Shown piece after piece: positions 32,872 to 45,468 of a DNA stretch of 64,000 nucleotides. Position 1 is the stretch's first letter. The number at the start of each line of letters is the position of its first letter. Source of the DNA: Raffaelea ambrosiae (lineage: Eukaryota > Ascomycota > Sordariomycetes > Ophiostomatales > Ophiostomataceae); NCBI GenBank assembly GCA_002778195.1, contig PCDI01000004.1, forward strand, positions 3,012,226 to 3,076,225, in the 5' to 3' direction. The translations under genes and the position numbers were made by a program. The notes under the pieces were generated by a model, which ran no database searches, was not told the DNA's origin, and was given only the letters and a program-made list of their open reading frames with translations.

Positions 32872-35297
32872 ATGTGGCCCTCATCGGCGAGAGCGCGCCT
32901 CCTCGCGGGCGCCGTCGGCGCCCTCTTCTTTACGTCCGCCGCCGCCGAGCCCATGCTGCAGTCCAGCTCGCTGAACACCTGCCAGACCAACTCGGGCTTC
33001 ACGGCCAGTCTGTTCAACGTCGTCTACACGCCCAACAACGGCTCGGCCAACGTCGACATTGTGGCTGTCTCGTCCATCCAGGGCAACGTCATCTTCGACG
33101 TGCAGATCTCCGCCTACGGCTACAGCATCATCCGCACCACCGTCGATCCCTGCAACTCGGGCCTCGCCGGCCTGTGCCCCATGACCGCCGGCAAGATCCC
33201 CCTGACCTTCAACCTGCCCGTCAGCGCCGACGCGGCCAGCCAGATCCCCGGCATCGCCTACACCTTCCCCGACCTGGACGCCACGGTCAAGGTCTTCATC
33301 AACATGACCTCGGGCGACAACGCCAACACGAGCGTCGCCTGCGTCGAGGCCAACGTCTCCAACGGCAAGACGGTCGACCTGACGGGCGTCAAGTGGGCCA
33401 CGGCCGTCGTGGCCGGCCTGGCTCTGCTGTCGTCGGCCGTCATCTCCGGTCTGGGCCACTCCAACGCTGCGTCGCACGTGGCCGCCAACGCCCTCTCGCT
33501 GTTCAGCTACTTCCAGTCGCAGGCCATGATCGGCCTGACCGGTGTCGAGCTGCCGCCCGCCGCCCAGTCGTGGACCCAGGACTTCCAGTGGAGCATGGGC
33601 ATCATCCGCCTCGGCTTCATGCAGTCCATCTTCACCTGGTACCAGCGCGCCACCGGCGGCACGCCGTCCACGCTCTTCGACTCCCTGACCACCATCTCTG
33701 TCCAGGTCCAGAAGCGCTCGCTGCCCTTCCGCACCGCGGCCCATGGCATCTACGCCCGCAGCGTCGCCGCCATGCCGCGCGCCGTGGCCATCATGCCGCG
33801 CTCCGCTACCCGGGCTGTCCACGCCGCGTCCGGCGCCCTCGCCCGCCGCGGCAACATCGAGGTCAACGGCTCCGGCAGCTACGTCGTCTACGGCATCCAG
33901 CGCGTCGCCTTCCGCGCCGGCATCGAGTCCACCAACCTGGTCATGACGGGCATCACCTTCTTCTGCGTCTTCGTCGTCCTCGTCAGTATGTGTGTCGCCC
34001 TCTTCAAGGTCTACTGCGAGGTCGCCGCCAAGCGCAACTGGATCAAGAACGACACCTTCCTCGAGTTCCGCAACGGCTGGCTCACCGTCCTCAAGGGCAT
34101 CCTCTACCGCATCACCCTCATCGGCTTCCCCCAGATGACCATCCTGTGCCTGTGGGAGTTCACCCAGCGCGATTCCGCCGCCGAGGTCGTCCTGGCTGTC
34201 TTCTTCTTCTTCGGCATGGTCGCCACCCTCGGCTGGGCCGCCTCCAAGGTCGTCCGCATTGCCCGCCGCTCCGTCGCCATGCACCGGAACCCCGCCTACA
34301 TCCTGTTCTCCGACCCCCAGGCCCTCAACAAGTGGGGTTTCCTCTACGTCCAGTTCCGCGCCTCGGCCTACTACTTTATCGTCCCGGTCCTCTTCTACAC
34401 CCTCCTCAAGGGCATGTTTGTCGCCTTTGCCCAGTCCAACGGCACCGTTCAGGCCATTGCTTTCCTGCTCATCGAGGCCGCTGCCCTGATCGCCGCCAGC
34501 GTCCTGCGCCCCTGGATGGACAAGAGCACCAACTCGTTCAACATTGCCATCTGCGTCATCAACTTCCTCAACGCCATTTTCCTGCTCATCTTCAGCGACG
34601 TCTTCAACCAGCCCGCCCTTGTCACCGGTGTTGTCGGTGTCGTTCTCTGGATCGCCAACGCCGTCTTCTCCCTGGTCCTCCTGATCATGCTGATTGTGTC
34701 CACCACCCTGGTGCTGTTCCGCAAGAACCCGGACAACCGCTACCAGTTCATGGCCGACGACCGCGCCTCGTTCATGAAGTCACAGACCCAGCTGACCACC
34801 ACCACCGAGCTCGACGCTCTGGCCGCCACCGCCCGCGGCGACAAGGCCGGCGGCTACGGCAAGCCCGGTCTGGACGATGACGACGACTCGCTCTCCTCGA
34901 CCTCCATCCGCCGCCGCACCGACCAGTCCAACCTGCAAGCCGGCGGCATGGGCCAGCACCCGGCCTACGCAGACGCTCCGCGCTCGCCTGTCGACCCGTC
35001 CATCCCGCTGTTCCCATCCAACGCCAGTGCCAGCGGCAGCGGCCACCGCAACCCGTCTCCGCCGACCGGGTACGACAACGCCTACACGGGCGGCTATGCC
35101 CGTGGTCCCTCGGCCCGTTCGGCCAGCCCATACAACAACTCCTCCTCCAACCTGACGAGCAGTGCCTACCGGTCACAAAACAATGCTAGGTGAGTTTTCT
35201 CTGCTCTTATTTGGATCCATTTGAACTCGGTTTGTAGAGCCACAAGCTAACCAGTTTTCTCAGCCCTTGGCAACGTGGCGCTGGCTACGACCACTAA
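32872..35297 (+). CDS. FLC/TRP-like ion channel (ML-like plus TRP domain, flavin-carrier family)
   Basis: A 783-aa protein from exons 32872-35189 and 35264-35297. The intron is in phase, and the last exon adds PWQRGAGYDH before the stop, a C-terminus seen in family members. Residues 1-24 form a signal peptide (cleavage near SAAAEPML). An ML-like lumenal domain (about 26-165) contains paired cysteines (CQTNSGF, DPCNSG, LCPM, VACVEAN). A TRP-type membrane domain (about 170-640) has several helices, including WATAVVAGLALLSSAVISGL and GWLTVLKGILYRI. The hydrophilic tail (about 645-783) is Ser-rich. By family these proteins sit in the ER or plasma membrane and affect FAD transport, calcium signalling and wall integrity. 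The ATG context CCACCATG is strong. A CT-rich leader precedes it. Confidence 0.92.
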
Positions 35298-37874
35298 ATG
35301 TCGACGTACGACTCTGGTCGGACTAGTTCACAAAGCAGTTTCAGAAGCAGTTGCCAGACCAATGTGCTGTAACTGTTTCCTGGACTGTGTTTCGTTGAGC
35401 GGAGTACTTCCAGGAGGGAAGTCGGCGTCGGGATTACTTAAAGAAGCATCCCCCGTCTACCTTCTAGACAGCACTGTCCGGCCACAGGATCAACCGAAAA
35501 CAACAACGCGGCGTCGCACCTCCAGCCAAGACAACAAGGTGCTTTTTCAAAACCTCCTATCCAATTTGAAAGTTGTGTGAATGGGAGTCTCTGCAACCAC
35601 GACAAGCAAGCAGCTTTGCAGTTTTCTCACCTATCGCAGCTTTTTTGGTTCTCCCTCATTAGTGTTTTTTTTGTCTACGTTTTATTTGTCTACGGGTATT
35701 TTTTTTTTCTTTTGTTGTACATCGGTCTATTTTTTGTCTTTTTTTTTGTGTCTCATCTATAGTCTTGCTTCTTTTCGGTTCTTCTCGGTGCTTTCTTTTT
35801 TTTTTCTATTCTCTTGGTATAAAGCATGAACATGGCGTCTAGGCAGAAAGAACGAGGATCTCACAAATACTAGACCTCGCGAGGCTTACAAATTTAACTT
35901 TTTGAACTTTTGCTTTGTCACTTTCATTTCGGGCTGTGGTTGCTTTCTCACCTGCATGATGGTCTTTGGCGCGGCTCTCTCTACAACACAGCGTTTAAAA
36001 AAGGCAAACAATACGCGGGAGGATATATCACTTTGATTTTGTTTGTTGCTAGGAAGGTTTTAGTTCAGCTCTTATTTTTCTAGTCTTTTGAATATCACAA
36101 ATGATCAGTGTCTGGACGAAGCCGTAGTCAGGAAGCGTGGCCTTTGGGATGATACATATTATTTTGCAGCTGTGGTTCAATTCGCCCCCCAGCTTGTACA
36201 TAGCATTGCTTCCTCAGCTCACGGGAAGGCATATAACTTTACTTCATTCTCGTTGATATTGGAGTCTTTCACTTGAAAAAGAAGGAAAAAAGCAACGCCA
36301 AAGGGGAGCAAAGCATAGCATCACTGAAAGAGGAAAATACGTTTCTAGGTGCAACTAGCTACAGTCTCAAGCCCGCCGGGTGCGTCGAAGACGGGAGGGA
36401 GGCCGGGGCGGGTCGGCGACAAGGCCTCACAGCATCATCACGGCCTTTGTCAGATGCTATTAAAAACAATGGTGTCGCCGATTACTCAAAAGGCCCCAGT
36501 TTCGACCGCGAACACCGGGCTGGGGGTGTGTTCTTTCTTGTCTACTTAGACGACTGGCGCCTTTCTGCCTTCATAGACTGCGGTATGTCTTTGCGGCCTC
36601 CAACGGCCTTCTGCTGATTTTGCTCCAAAAAAAAGGAAAGAAAGAAAGAGGCTGAGGTCTCTTTATTTTTGGGGGGGGTTCTTGGTCAAACACAGTCAGC
36701 TTCCTTTTCTCTCTTGTTGGGTCTATGGTCGGGTGTATCGTTGGCCTACTGATTAGGGGTTTGTCTGTCTGATGGGGAGGCTGCCATTGTTTGTCGATCG
36801 AGTCGGACCGTAACTGCCGGCATGGCTCCCCTCGACTCCTCTCTCTCTCCTTGGCCGCTTCTTTCCTACATTGTGCCGCGCTCGTTGTCTTGACCACTGA
36901 CGGGCCGTTCTCCAGGGATCATGATAGAAAAAGCTTGAAAGACGACGAGGAGGCTGGGGCATGCCATCTGCCGAAACGACTGATTGCATTGGCAACGCCA
37001 CAAGCATCGCTCAGTGGGCAATGGGCGATGTTCTTTCATGTAAAGGAGGAGCCTCCTCTCTCGTCAAAGACAACACGAGCAAGGAACAAAACTGCTTGGG
37101 GCTGAGATGCGGCTGGAAGAAGTTGAGAGAGCAGCCAAGATTGAAAGGAACGTTTGGGCGAGCCAGACCCAAGGCCCGTTTCAGCCGTCCGTCCTTCAGC
37201 CTCGCATGGACGGCAAAAAGAAAGGGACGACATCCACAATACGGTCGAACTGCCGGTCCAGGCCAGGGTTGAGAGAGGGATGGAATGGGGGGGGGGGACT
37301 CCTGACTGTCACTCCCCATCAGGAGCTTCTCTCTTTGTTCTTCTGTTGGGTGACTCATGGAACAGGATGACTCTTTGGGGATACATTCTCGAAGAAGTCG
37401 TTTCTCCTTCCAGTGTACATCGTTTCCTTCCAGTGTACAACAACCCCTCATGGGGCATTGCTGCCTTTTGTTTATCCTTTTCTTTGTGTTTCGTGTTTCA
37501 TGTTTCATGGTTTTGCGCTTGTTGCTGTTGTTACGCATACATCACGGCCCGGGAGGCGAAGCGCATCCATGGCACGAGCAAGAGAAATACAACAATAAAA
37601 AAAAAAGCAGCCGTGTAGCCATGCAAAGAAGACACGATCCCCGCCAGCCACTTTCTTCGTTATTTTGGGCCGTCCCAGTGGGCAGGGTCAGGCATCAGCC
37701 GAGGGAGGTAAATGAGCACGGGATATGCAAGATCATTTCGCTTGTCTGCCTGTACGCAGGGCGTGTGTATACCAGGGCTGGTCATTTCGCGTCGTCTGTG
37801 AGCAGGTGACGTTGCAGCTTCATGGAAGTCTGATATTGGAAATAGCACAAAGAAAAAGAACCCCCCCCCCCCCC
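35298..37874. other. Intergenic, no gene seen
   Basis: T-rich tracts occur just downstream of the FLC gene (35640-35815). After that there are only chance open frames. A G-run lies at 37289-37299. It ends in a run of 14 C before the assembly gap. Confidence 0.55.
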
Positions 37875-38151
37875 NNNNNNNNNNNNNNNNNNNNNNNNNN
37901 NNNNNNNNNNNNNNNNNNNNNNNNNNNNNNNNNNNNNNNNNNNNNNNNNNNNNNNNNNNNNNNNNNNNNNNNNNNNNNNNNNNNNNNNNNNNNNNNNNNN
38001 NNNNNNNNNNNNNNNNNNNNNNNNNNNNNNNNNNNNNNNNNNNNNNNNNNNNNNNNNNNNNNNNNNNNNNNNNNNNNNNNNNNNNNNNNNNNNNNNNNNN
38101 NNNNNNNNNNNNNNNNNNNNNNNNNNNNNNNNNNNNNNNNNNNNNNNNNNN
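37875..38151. other. Assembly gap (277 N) between C-homopolymers
   Basis: Unresolved bases flanked by C14 (37861-37874) and C13 (38152-38164). Content and true length are unknown. Confidence 0.99.
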
Positions 38152-41100
38152 CCCCCCCCCCCCCATCAGCCAGGGCCAGGAAACAGCTGGGGCAATATGG
38201 GAACAATTCTCTCCCTGGGCTCGTCCTGCTGATGGATTCTCTTTCTTGTTCCCCCTTGTCCTCCATTCTTCTTTTCTATTTTTTCCCTTCTCTCTTTGTC
38301 CTGCTTGGATAGTGTTGTCTATCCCGCTCGCTCTTTCTCGCGCAGGGAACCATCCCTATGGTGTCTGGTTTTGCGCATCGTTGTGCATCTGCATGTACAT
38401 GCAGCCCCAGCCCAGGTAGGGTTGTGTTCGTTTGTTCCAGACGTGTTCTTTTTTGCTTCTAGCCTTGGTCTGTTGCTTCCTTTTGCCGGGGGACTGTCCT
38501 ACGGTCCTGCTGACAGTCCCCGTGCTTTCTCTCTGGCCCTGTTTGTGTTCCTGTCTTGACTGTCTGTACTGAGTCTTTTTTTATTTATTTTCATGATGTA
38601 TAGTTCTGGTGAATACGGCCGCCCTTTTCTCTTTCCTGTCCTTCTCCCCCCCCTCTTCCCTTTCTTTGTTCGTTTCTCTCTTCTTGTCATGCCAGATCTG
38701 TGCATGCGCATCCTCTCTTCGCTCTGATCAATTCCCCCCCAGCCCTCTGTTGCTTGTCTTATTTCCATACAAGTAGTAATCAAGCACAGCCCGCAAGAAG
38801 AAGCTCAAGGAAACCTGCTGAGTTGATTGTCAGGGGAACGATACCAAGCAGCAATGTGCAGGATTTCGTCATCACCATCAGACCACCTCGATGTTGGACC
38901 AGGTTTCGTTAGAAATGTGTGGATAGGCCCCAAGAATCCAATTTTGCAGAGTCTCCCTGGCTTTGTGTCGTCATGGCAAGCAACCGGGCAAGCAACAGAG
39001 GGCGACCAACTTGGCTTGCAACGATGCCAATGCAACGTTCGATCGTGACATCTCAGGGAAGGAGGCGCAATGTCCAGAGTACATAGATGGACACCGGAAT
39101 ACATGGCGGGACATGGAATGACGGCAACTAAGGAGAGCCCGTAACGAATTAGTCCCTTGGGACGCCCCGTTTTCTTCTTTGGGGGGGGTCTGTTGGTATG
39201 GCTCACGCCGCATTTTCATGCAACCATGCTCTTTCACCTGAGGATTGCCTCCTCCTCGCCGAAAGAGGCGTCTTACATGAAGACTTGCCAACGCGAGGCT
39301 CGGAGTGTTGTTTTTTTCTGCTTCTTATTCTTTCGTGGGCGGCAACTAGCTCGTGGTATGCCAGGCCGCGCTTTGCTGCGCTTTGCCACACACACACCCC
39401 TCGACCGTTGCCGAACGGTCAAAGGTGCAAGCCGGTTTTGGCTCTTTGTTCCCGCAAAAGCGTGGACTCTTGGACGGATAAGAAGAAACCCTTCGGCGCA
39501 TGCTCGACCGAATTTCTCGTCGCAACCTTGCGTCGGGTCTAGCATCTTTCATGTTGGTACGGGATGCCGTTGGAAGGGATACATACAGATAGGTCGGGGG
39601 GGGGGGGAGTGAAGCTAAAAGCAAGGGATGGAGAAAAATGCTACTGTCCACACACCCATTTCCATGCAGCTGTTAGGCCGGAGGAAAGATAAAGAATTTT
39701 GATGGAAGAAAAACCCTCCCCAGGAAAAAAAAACAAGAAAAAAAACAAGAAAAACAAAGCCCACCAAGAACAAAGAGAGCGCAAGAGTGGCCAGAGAGGA
39801 GAAAGAACTAGGCTGGAGAGGGGCCACGGTGAAAGAGAGATTAAAATCAAGAGGCGATCCGGGCTTGCAAAGTGCCGATCGAGGCCAGCGAGAGCTCTTT
39901 CATGAAGCTCAGACGTCGGTTGGTTGATTGGCGCAAGATGTCTTTCTTGGTGACGATGTCGGCCAGCCTGATGACGAAGTTGGCCAGCCTTGGTCTGGAG
40001 GGCATCGTTGGTTGGCAGCCACGCCTGCAAAGCAGATAAAACCAAGAAAACACCAACAGCATGACACGGTGACCCGTCATGACATCCCAAAGAAGACGGT
40101 CTGTTGAAGAACAGTTCCAGAGGCGCTGGAAGCAGCACTTTTTTCCCCTTTTTTTTGTCTCGTTTCGTGTTGCATCCACAAAAAAGGCCCGTTGCATCCG
40201 GGCACGGCGGTCTTCGGTAGGGATTGTGGAAGGGCAGCTTGGCCAAGGAAAAAAGAAGTTGTTCAACCGCTGTTGGTGTTGTTGTTCCCGCGGAACAGGC
40301 GTCCAGGCCGGTATCACGTCCGTTCGCATCTCGATTTTGCGCGTGCGTGGTCGTGACTGTCATGCGGCGCGGCCTCTGCTTGGAGGCAGGGAGAACACGA
40401 GCTGCTGTTTCGGCGAGGACAAGGCAGGCGTGGAGGAAGGAACCGACATGAGGGGGGAGCGTGGTGTTGCAGGACGATGCGCCTGTGCGATGCAGAATGG
40501 CTGCGAAGTTTTTCCATCGTGTCCCATGTATGTGCTCCATGTCTGCCTGGCCTCGTTTTATGCTTGAGCGCAGTGTGTGTGTCTCTCTGTCTGGGTCTCT
40601 CTCTGTGTGCCTATCTGTCGGCGCTCCTCCGTCTGCCTGCGTGTCTCTCGCTCCCTTGCAGACGCGGATCGATGCATGGCCATTGTGGTTGCGCCGGTGC
40701 ATCAACTGACACGATGCGAACACCTAGATGACTACCTATCATGATGCGATGGGAAACTCCGGGACAGCCTGCATGCAGCATCGTGAGGACGGAAACAGTC
40801 CCCAGGATCCAGATCCGAACTTCCCAAAGTACCATGCTTCTTGCCATCCTCCTTCTCTGCATGCTCTGTATGTCCATTTCACCTGGTTTCTGCATGCAGT
40901 AAGCACGCAGTGCTGAAAGTCATGTGCCCAGAGAGCACACATGACGGCAGACACTCTGCACAATCAGAGCGTCCAGAACAATACAAAAGGATCCTCCCCT
41001 GCCTCGGAGACAATCACAGATTGTAGTTACCACGCGGAGACAAAAAAAGCTTGGGGCAACTGCCCCTTCGGGGAAAAAAACAGATACGAGATTGTGTGCA

Positions 41101-41802
41101 GCCTCATGCATGGCGGAATGAGATTGCCTGCGCATGACGGCCCTTGCATGGAGGGCAGGTCTCCTCTCTTGCTTTGCTCTGTTCACGGCTGAGCCCGGAC
41201 ACGAAGCTCAGCGGCGGGTATCACCGTTCATCCCTCGCGGCTGCAACGGAGGCCAGGAACGCGGAGAATTCGTCGACGGGAGCAGGCAAAGATGATCCAA
41301 CCGGGGGAAACTCCCCCAGAAGCCCGGTGCAGACGAGCACATGCAATGTGGGCAATGCAACACGAACAACCGCAAAAAACAATTGCATCCGGAAGAAGGA
41401 AGGCGACAGCAAGCCGACGAGAGGCCGAAGCTGGCTACGGCAGGTCGTCCGATGCGTCATGGAAGCATCGTCGTGATGTTGCCATGACATTGGTTTCGCC
41501 TACCCGAAAACGGGGGTTGTTTTCTTTTTCAACTTCATCCCTTGTTGAATGGACAGAACACACAAGAAACAAGCAGAAGTTTTCAAAGTCAGCCTGATGT
41601 GAGGGATATGCAACATGTCATGTAGACAACACATTTTGTCTGTTTCTTCATCCTTCGTGATATGACGCATTGAGAAGATGAAGAAGAGACAGACGTTTGC
41701 ATGATATCCGTCTAGCCTCGTCAAGCCTTTTTTTTTACGATGAGTTGTACACATGTTCACTCTGTCCTGTCAACTTCTTCGAGCTGTCTTGGCTGCTCGA
41801 GT

Positions 41803-42013
41803 CGTCTATATCGTCTATGTTGTCTATGTTGTCTATGTTGTCTATGTTGCTATGTTGTCTATGTTGCTATGTTGTCTATGTTGCTATGTTGTCTATGTTG
41901 TCTTGTTGTCTACGTTGTCTGCATTGTCTACGTTGTCTGCGTTGTCTGCGTTGTCTGCGTTGTCTATGTTGTCTGCGTTGTCTATGCTGCCTGCGTGTCT
42001 ACGTTGTCTGTGC
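41803..42013. repeat. 9-bp minisatellite (TTGTCTATG / TTGTCTGCG)
   Basis: More than 20 imperfect copies of a TTGTCTATG unit. The left half uses TATG with occasional 3-bp deletions (TTGCTATG), and the right half uses TTGTCTGCG and TTGTCTACG variants. The unit length is a multiple of three, so all frames on the + strand stay open and give Val/Tyr- or Leu/Ser-rich chance translations. Confidence 0.9.
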
Positions 42014-42359
42014 TGTGCATGCTTGTCCCATGCGAGAGCCTACGCTGTCCCTTTCCAGTCCCACAAAACCCCCCCAACCTGGGACCCAAGCATGTGTCTT
42101 CCCTCTTCCTTGGGCGTCTTCTACTGCTTCTCAGGGAGCACGAAAGAGCGGAATGATTTCATCAAGGGTGGACAACATGTGCCCGTCTGGGTGGAGAGTG
42201 GGCTGTCTACAAAGGGGTCGGCTGGTTGTACAGCCATTCCCAGGATAGAAAATGGGAAGCACACCCAAGGGCCAAAAAATCCAAGACCAGAGACCAAAAA
42301 TACCAAAAACGTGGGCCGGGCCCAAACGGTTGTGATCGTCTTTCATGGCTGTGTTCATG

Positions 42360-42361
<2 letters not shown>

Positions 42362-42396
<35 letters not shown>
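42362..42396. repeat. (GT)n microsatellite
   Basis: An uninterrupted GT run of 35 nt. Confidence 0.97.
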
Positions 42397-42398
<2 letters not shown>

Positions 42399-42949
42399 GC
42401 CACGACACAACAGCCGGCCTCGACCGCAACCCAACCCACCAGTCCGCCACACCCGCCAGAGGGGCCAAAGAGGCCATTGGGGCCTGCGTCGCAGTTTTTA
42501 CATAGTAGCCCGCCCGCCAGCTCTGCGAGGTGCAGGGGTGGAGGGGAGGGGAATGGACAACAACTCGGTAGGAAAGGGGGAAAAGGAGAGAGAGAGACAG
42601 GAGAGAGTGCACGTCTGCATAAAATAGTGCGAGCATCTACATACGAGAGTCGTAGTTTGGCCTCTCCTGCCTCGTAGAAGTTCCAACAGACATCTTACAT
42701 AGTCGAACCTTGGCAAGAGCGGGACCATGCAGGGGTGTCTGCAACACACGATTGGCTGGAAGAAGGAGTTGGGAAAGGATGGGATGATCAATGGACGCAC
42801 ACACGCAAAGGGCCCGGGGGGCGGCATATTGGGGCTGTCGGAGACAGTTGCATACTTGAGTAGTATGCAGAGACTGCAGAGAGAGGATGGGCCAGGATGG
42901 GCCCTCCATATGCTTGACACACAGACGGACATCCTATTGGCAGGCATGG

Positions 42950-42962
42950 GGGGGGGGGGGGG
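42950..42962. repeat. G homopolymer
   Basis: A run of about 13 consecutive G. Confidence 0.9.
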
Positions 42963-45445
42963 CAGTCATTGGACAGGCGGATTCTCTGGGTCGGGGTTGG
43001 CACATACTACTATGTATTATTTGGGCGAGTATCTCAGATGCCTTCTCATCCAGAAAGAGACCAACCGACAGTCGCTTTGGCAATCTGACAGGACGGACGA
43101 CGCTTGGCATCCTTGCATGGCCAGGGATGCGGCCTGCTATGGTGCAGATGAGTCGTGATTTGTTTTTCCTTTCATATTTGTTTTTCTTTTTTTCATCCTA
43201 ACTCAATGCCTGCTAGCTCTGCTGTAGGCGAACGAGTCTAGTGTCTGAGAAAGCGAGTTGCTTCCCGTGTTTGTGTGTGTGTGTGTTTGTGCAAAAAAAA
43301 GCATAACTCACTCACACGAAACGCGAATTCTCATAAACGCTCTTCTCACACGAAACTCCCACTCACTCATCACTCACCCACACTCACCCACACTCACCCC
43401 AACTAGTACTACTCTCATACGCCTTTTTTTCCCTCTCTCTCATTCCGGACGCTGTCCTTTCCTCCGGTCCTCCGTTCTTTCCTCACATTCCTTCCTTGTA
43501 ACTACATCGTACGCTTGCAACACGAGCAGTCTCTAGGGGGCCAGCCTGGTGAACCCCCACAAACGAACGGCAAACAGCAAACAGCTCACTCATACGGCAC
43601 AGTATTTCTGTCATGAGTGCGCCAAAAAAAGAAAAGAATAAAAAATACACGAGAAATCCTCCCAAAGACCAAGGCCATTGTCTCAGGAAGCGCCAGGCCG
43701 GCCTCACATTGGCCCGACTCGTCTTGCCTTCCCCTACGAGTACTGCCCCCCCCCATCGGCTGGGCTGGCGATCGTCGGCTTCTGCCGTCCTAACTATCAG
43801 TCGACTTTTTTTTTTTCTCTTTTCTTCTCCTGCCGTTTCCCTGCTGAGTTCGTATTTTGGTCTGTCGTATTTCGCCCTCCTTTTTCTTCCTCTGCGTTGC
43901 GTCCCTTCTGTTTACTTTGTCTGCCCTCTCTCTTTATGACTTATCTCCTATTTCCAGCCTGTCTCCGAGCAAAGTGCTTCGCGCCCTGCTGTAGCATTCC
44001 AGTCTGTCTACTCGTACGAGTACACCTACACAGCAAGTGTACTTTTGTGCTTTGTCCAAATTTGTTTCGGCAATTTTTTTTTTTCATCTCGTTGATAAGA
44101 TGCATTCCTTGCGCTGTTGCCCTGCAACACACATCTTTTCTTGGCCATGCTGTTCCGTGGCTTAGTTGTTGCCCTTTTTTTTGTCTTTCTTGCTCTTATC
44201 GCACACTGCAGCTGCACGTTCTTGCTTGCTTGCTTGCTGCTTGCTGCTTGCTTGCTAGTATGATAGTACTACATAGTATGATAGCTACAGGGGTACAGGG
44301 ACTAGCAACAAAGCGGGGCTGAGTCCTGGTTATGAATAGCAACAGCGTGGCGGTCGTGTCGTTCTTTTGTGGCTGGTTAGTTTGCCCTACTGGGCTTTGG
44401 CGTGATCAGATGGGACACGCATGTATCGCACGTACCGTCTGTACCGCATGCATGTACTTTCGCGTGTCTCTGTAAATCCGAGGGGCATGAAAATAGAAAC
44501 CTAGTTGCCGGAGTGTGGCGCCATGTAACAGAGAGGAGGGGTGGTGGTTGGAAGGTAGGAGGAAAGACATAGCAAGCAACGTGGAAATAAAACGAAAATA
44601 GAAGCTGGGGAAAGACAAGGAAAAGAGGAATAGAGGAAGAAGAAATGAACAAGTTGACAAGATGAAATCATCAATGGACAAAAAAGATGAAAAGAAATAT
44701 AGTTAAGAACAAAGGGGTGGAAGGAAAGAAGAAGGAAAGAAAAGAACAACAAAGACACAACGATTAGCGAAAGGTGACAGACTAGAAGGGAAAGGATTTT
44801 TTTATGAACAAAGAGACACGAAAAGACTGTCTGACAGTCCCAGCAGACCCTGGTCTCTGGCGCATGGTACGGGAACACCAGCCACGGCCCCATCAGACAG
44901 CACAGCGGAACAAAAGAGGTGCTTGGAAACACAGCAGGGCACGCACCTGGCGGCCAATTCCGGGCACTCTGTATGACTACGAGTGCTTGGGCTGGCAGCC
45001 TGCCCCCCCCCCTGCTCTGGAATGGAAGCTCTGTTGCTTGTTGCAACTCTTTCGACTTTGTGCTGATGGAGAGGAACAGGAAAGAAAGCGCCCCAAACAA
45101 GCAAATCCTACAGGCGCGCGCGGTTTCCATCGCTCTTGCGGTGTAGACGTTTCTTTTTTCCCAAACACCAGCATATAACTACAGAGAACAAGGTCAGCAT
45201 GGGTGTGAAGAATGAACAGAGACCCTCTTTTGGGGGGAAAGTCATTTGAGAAACCAATTCGGGCGGCCTGGCACTCTGGCGCTTCGTTGTTTCCCACTCC
45301 TTGTTCGCTCCTTTTTTCTGTCCTTTTTCCTAGTTGTGACGGCTCGATTTTCCTCACAAGCTCTCTATTTCTCTAGTGGTTTCGCCCCTCAGGTTTGCCT
45401 CCTATTCGCAGGACGATCCCTCTTGTCGCATTCCATTGGAACGAG

Positions 45446-45468
45446 CGCGCGCGCGCGCACACACACTG
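45446..45468. repeat. (GC)n(AC)n compound dinucleotide repeat
   Basis: Alternating GC followed by alternating AC, a purine-pyrimidine alternation. Confidence 0.85.

Noticed and set aside
39641..40723. 360-codon open frame on the minus strand, with an alternative-frame stretch RLANFVIRLADIVTKK near 39950
   Set aside because: An acceptor-like TTTGCAG at about 40025-40031 made me consider a terminal exon, but I could not build upstream exons or recognise a family.
43300..43415. CRISPR-like repetition of CACTCACCCA
   Set aside because: Simple tandem repeat in a fungal intergenic region, without unique spacers.
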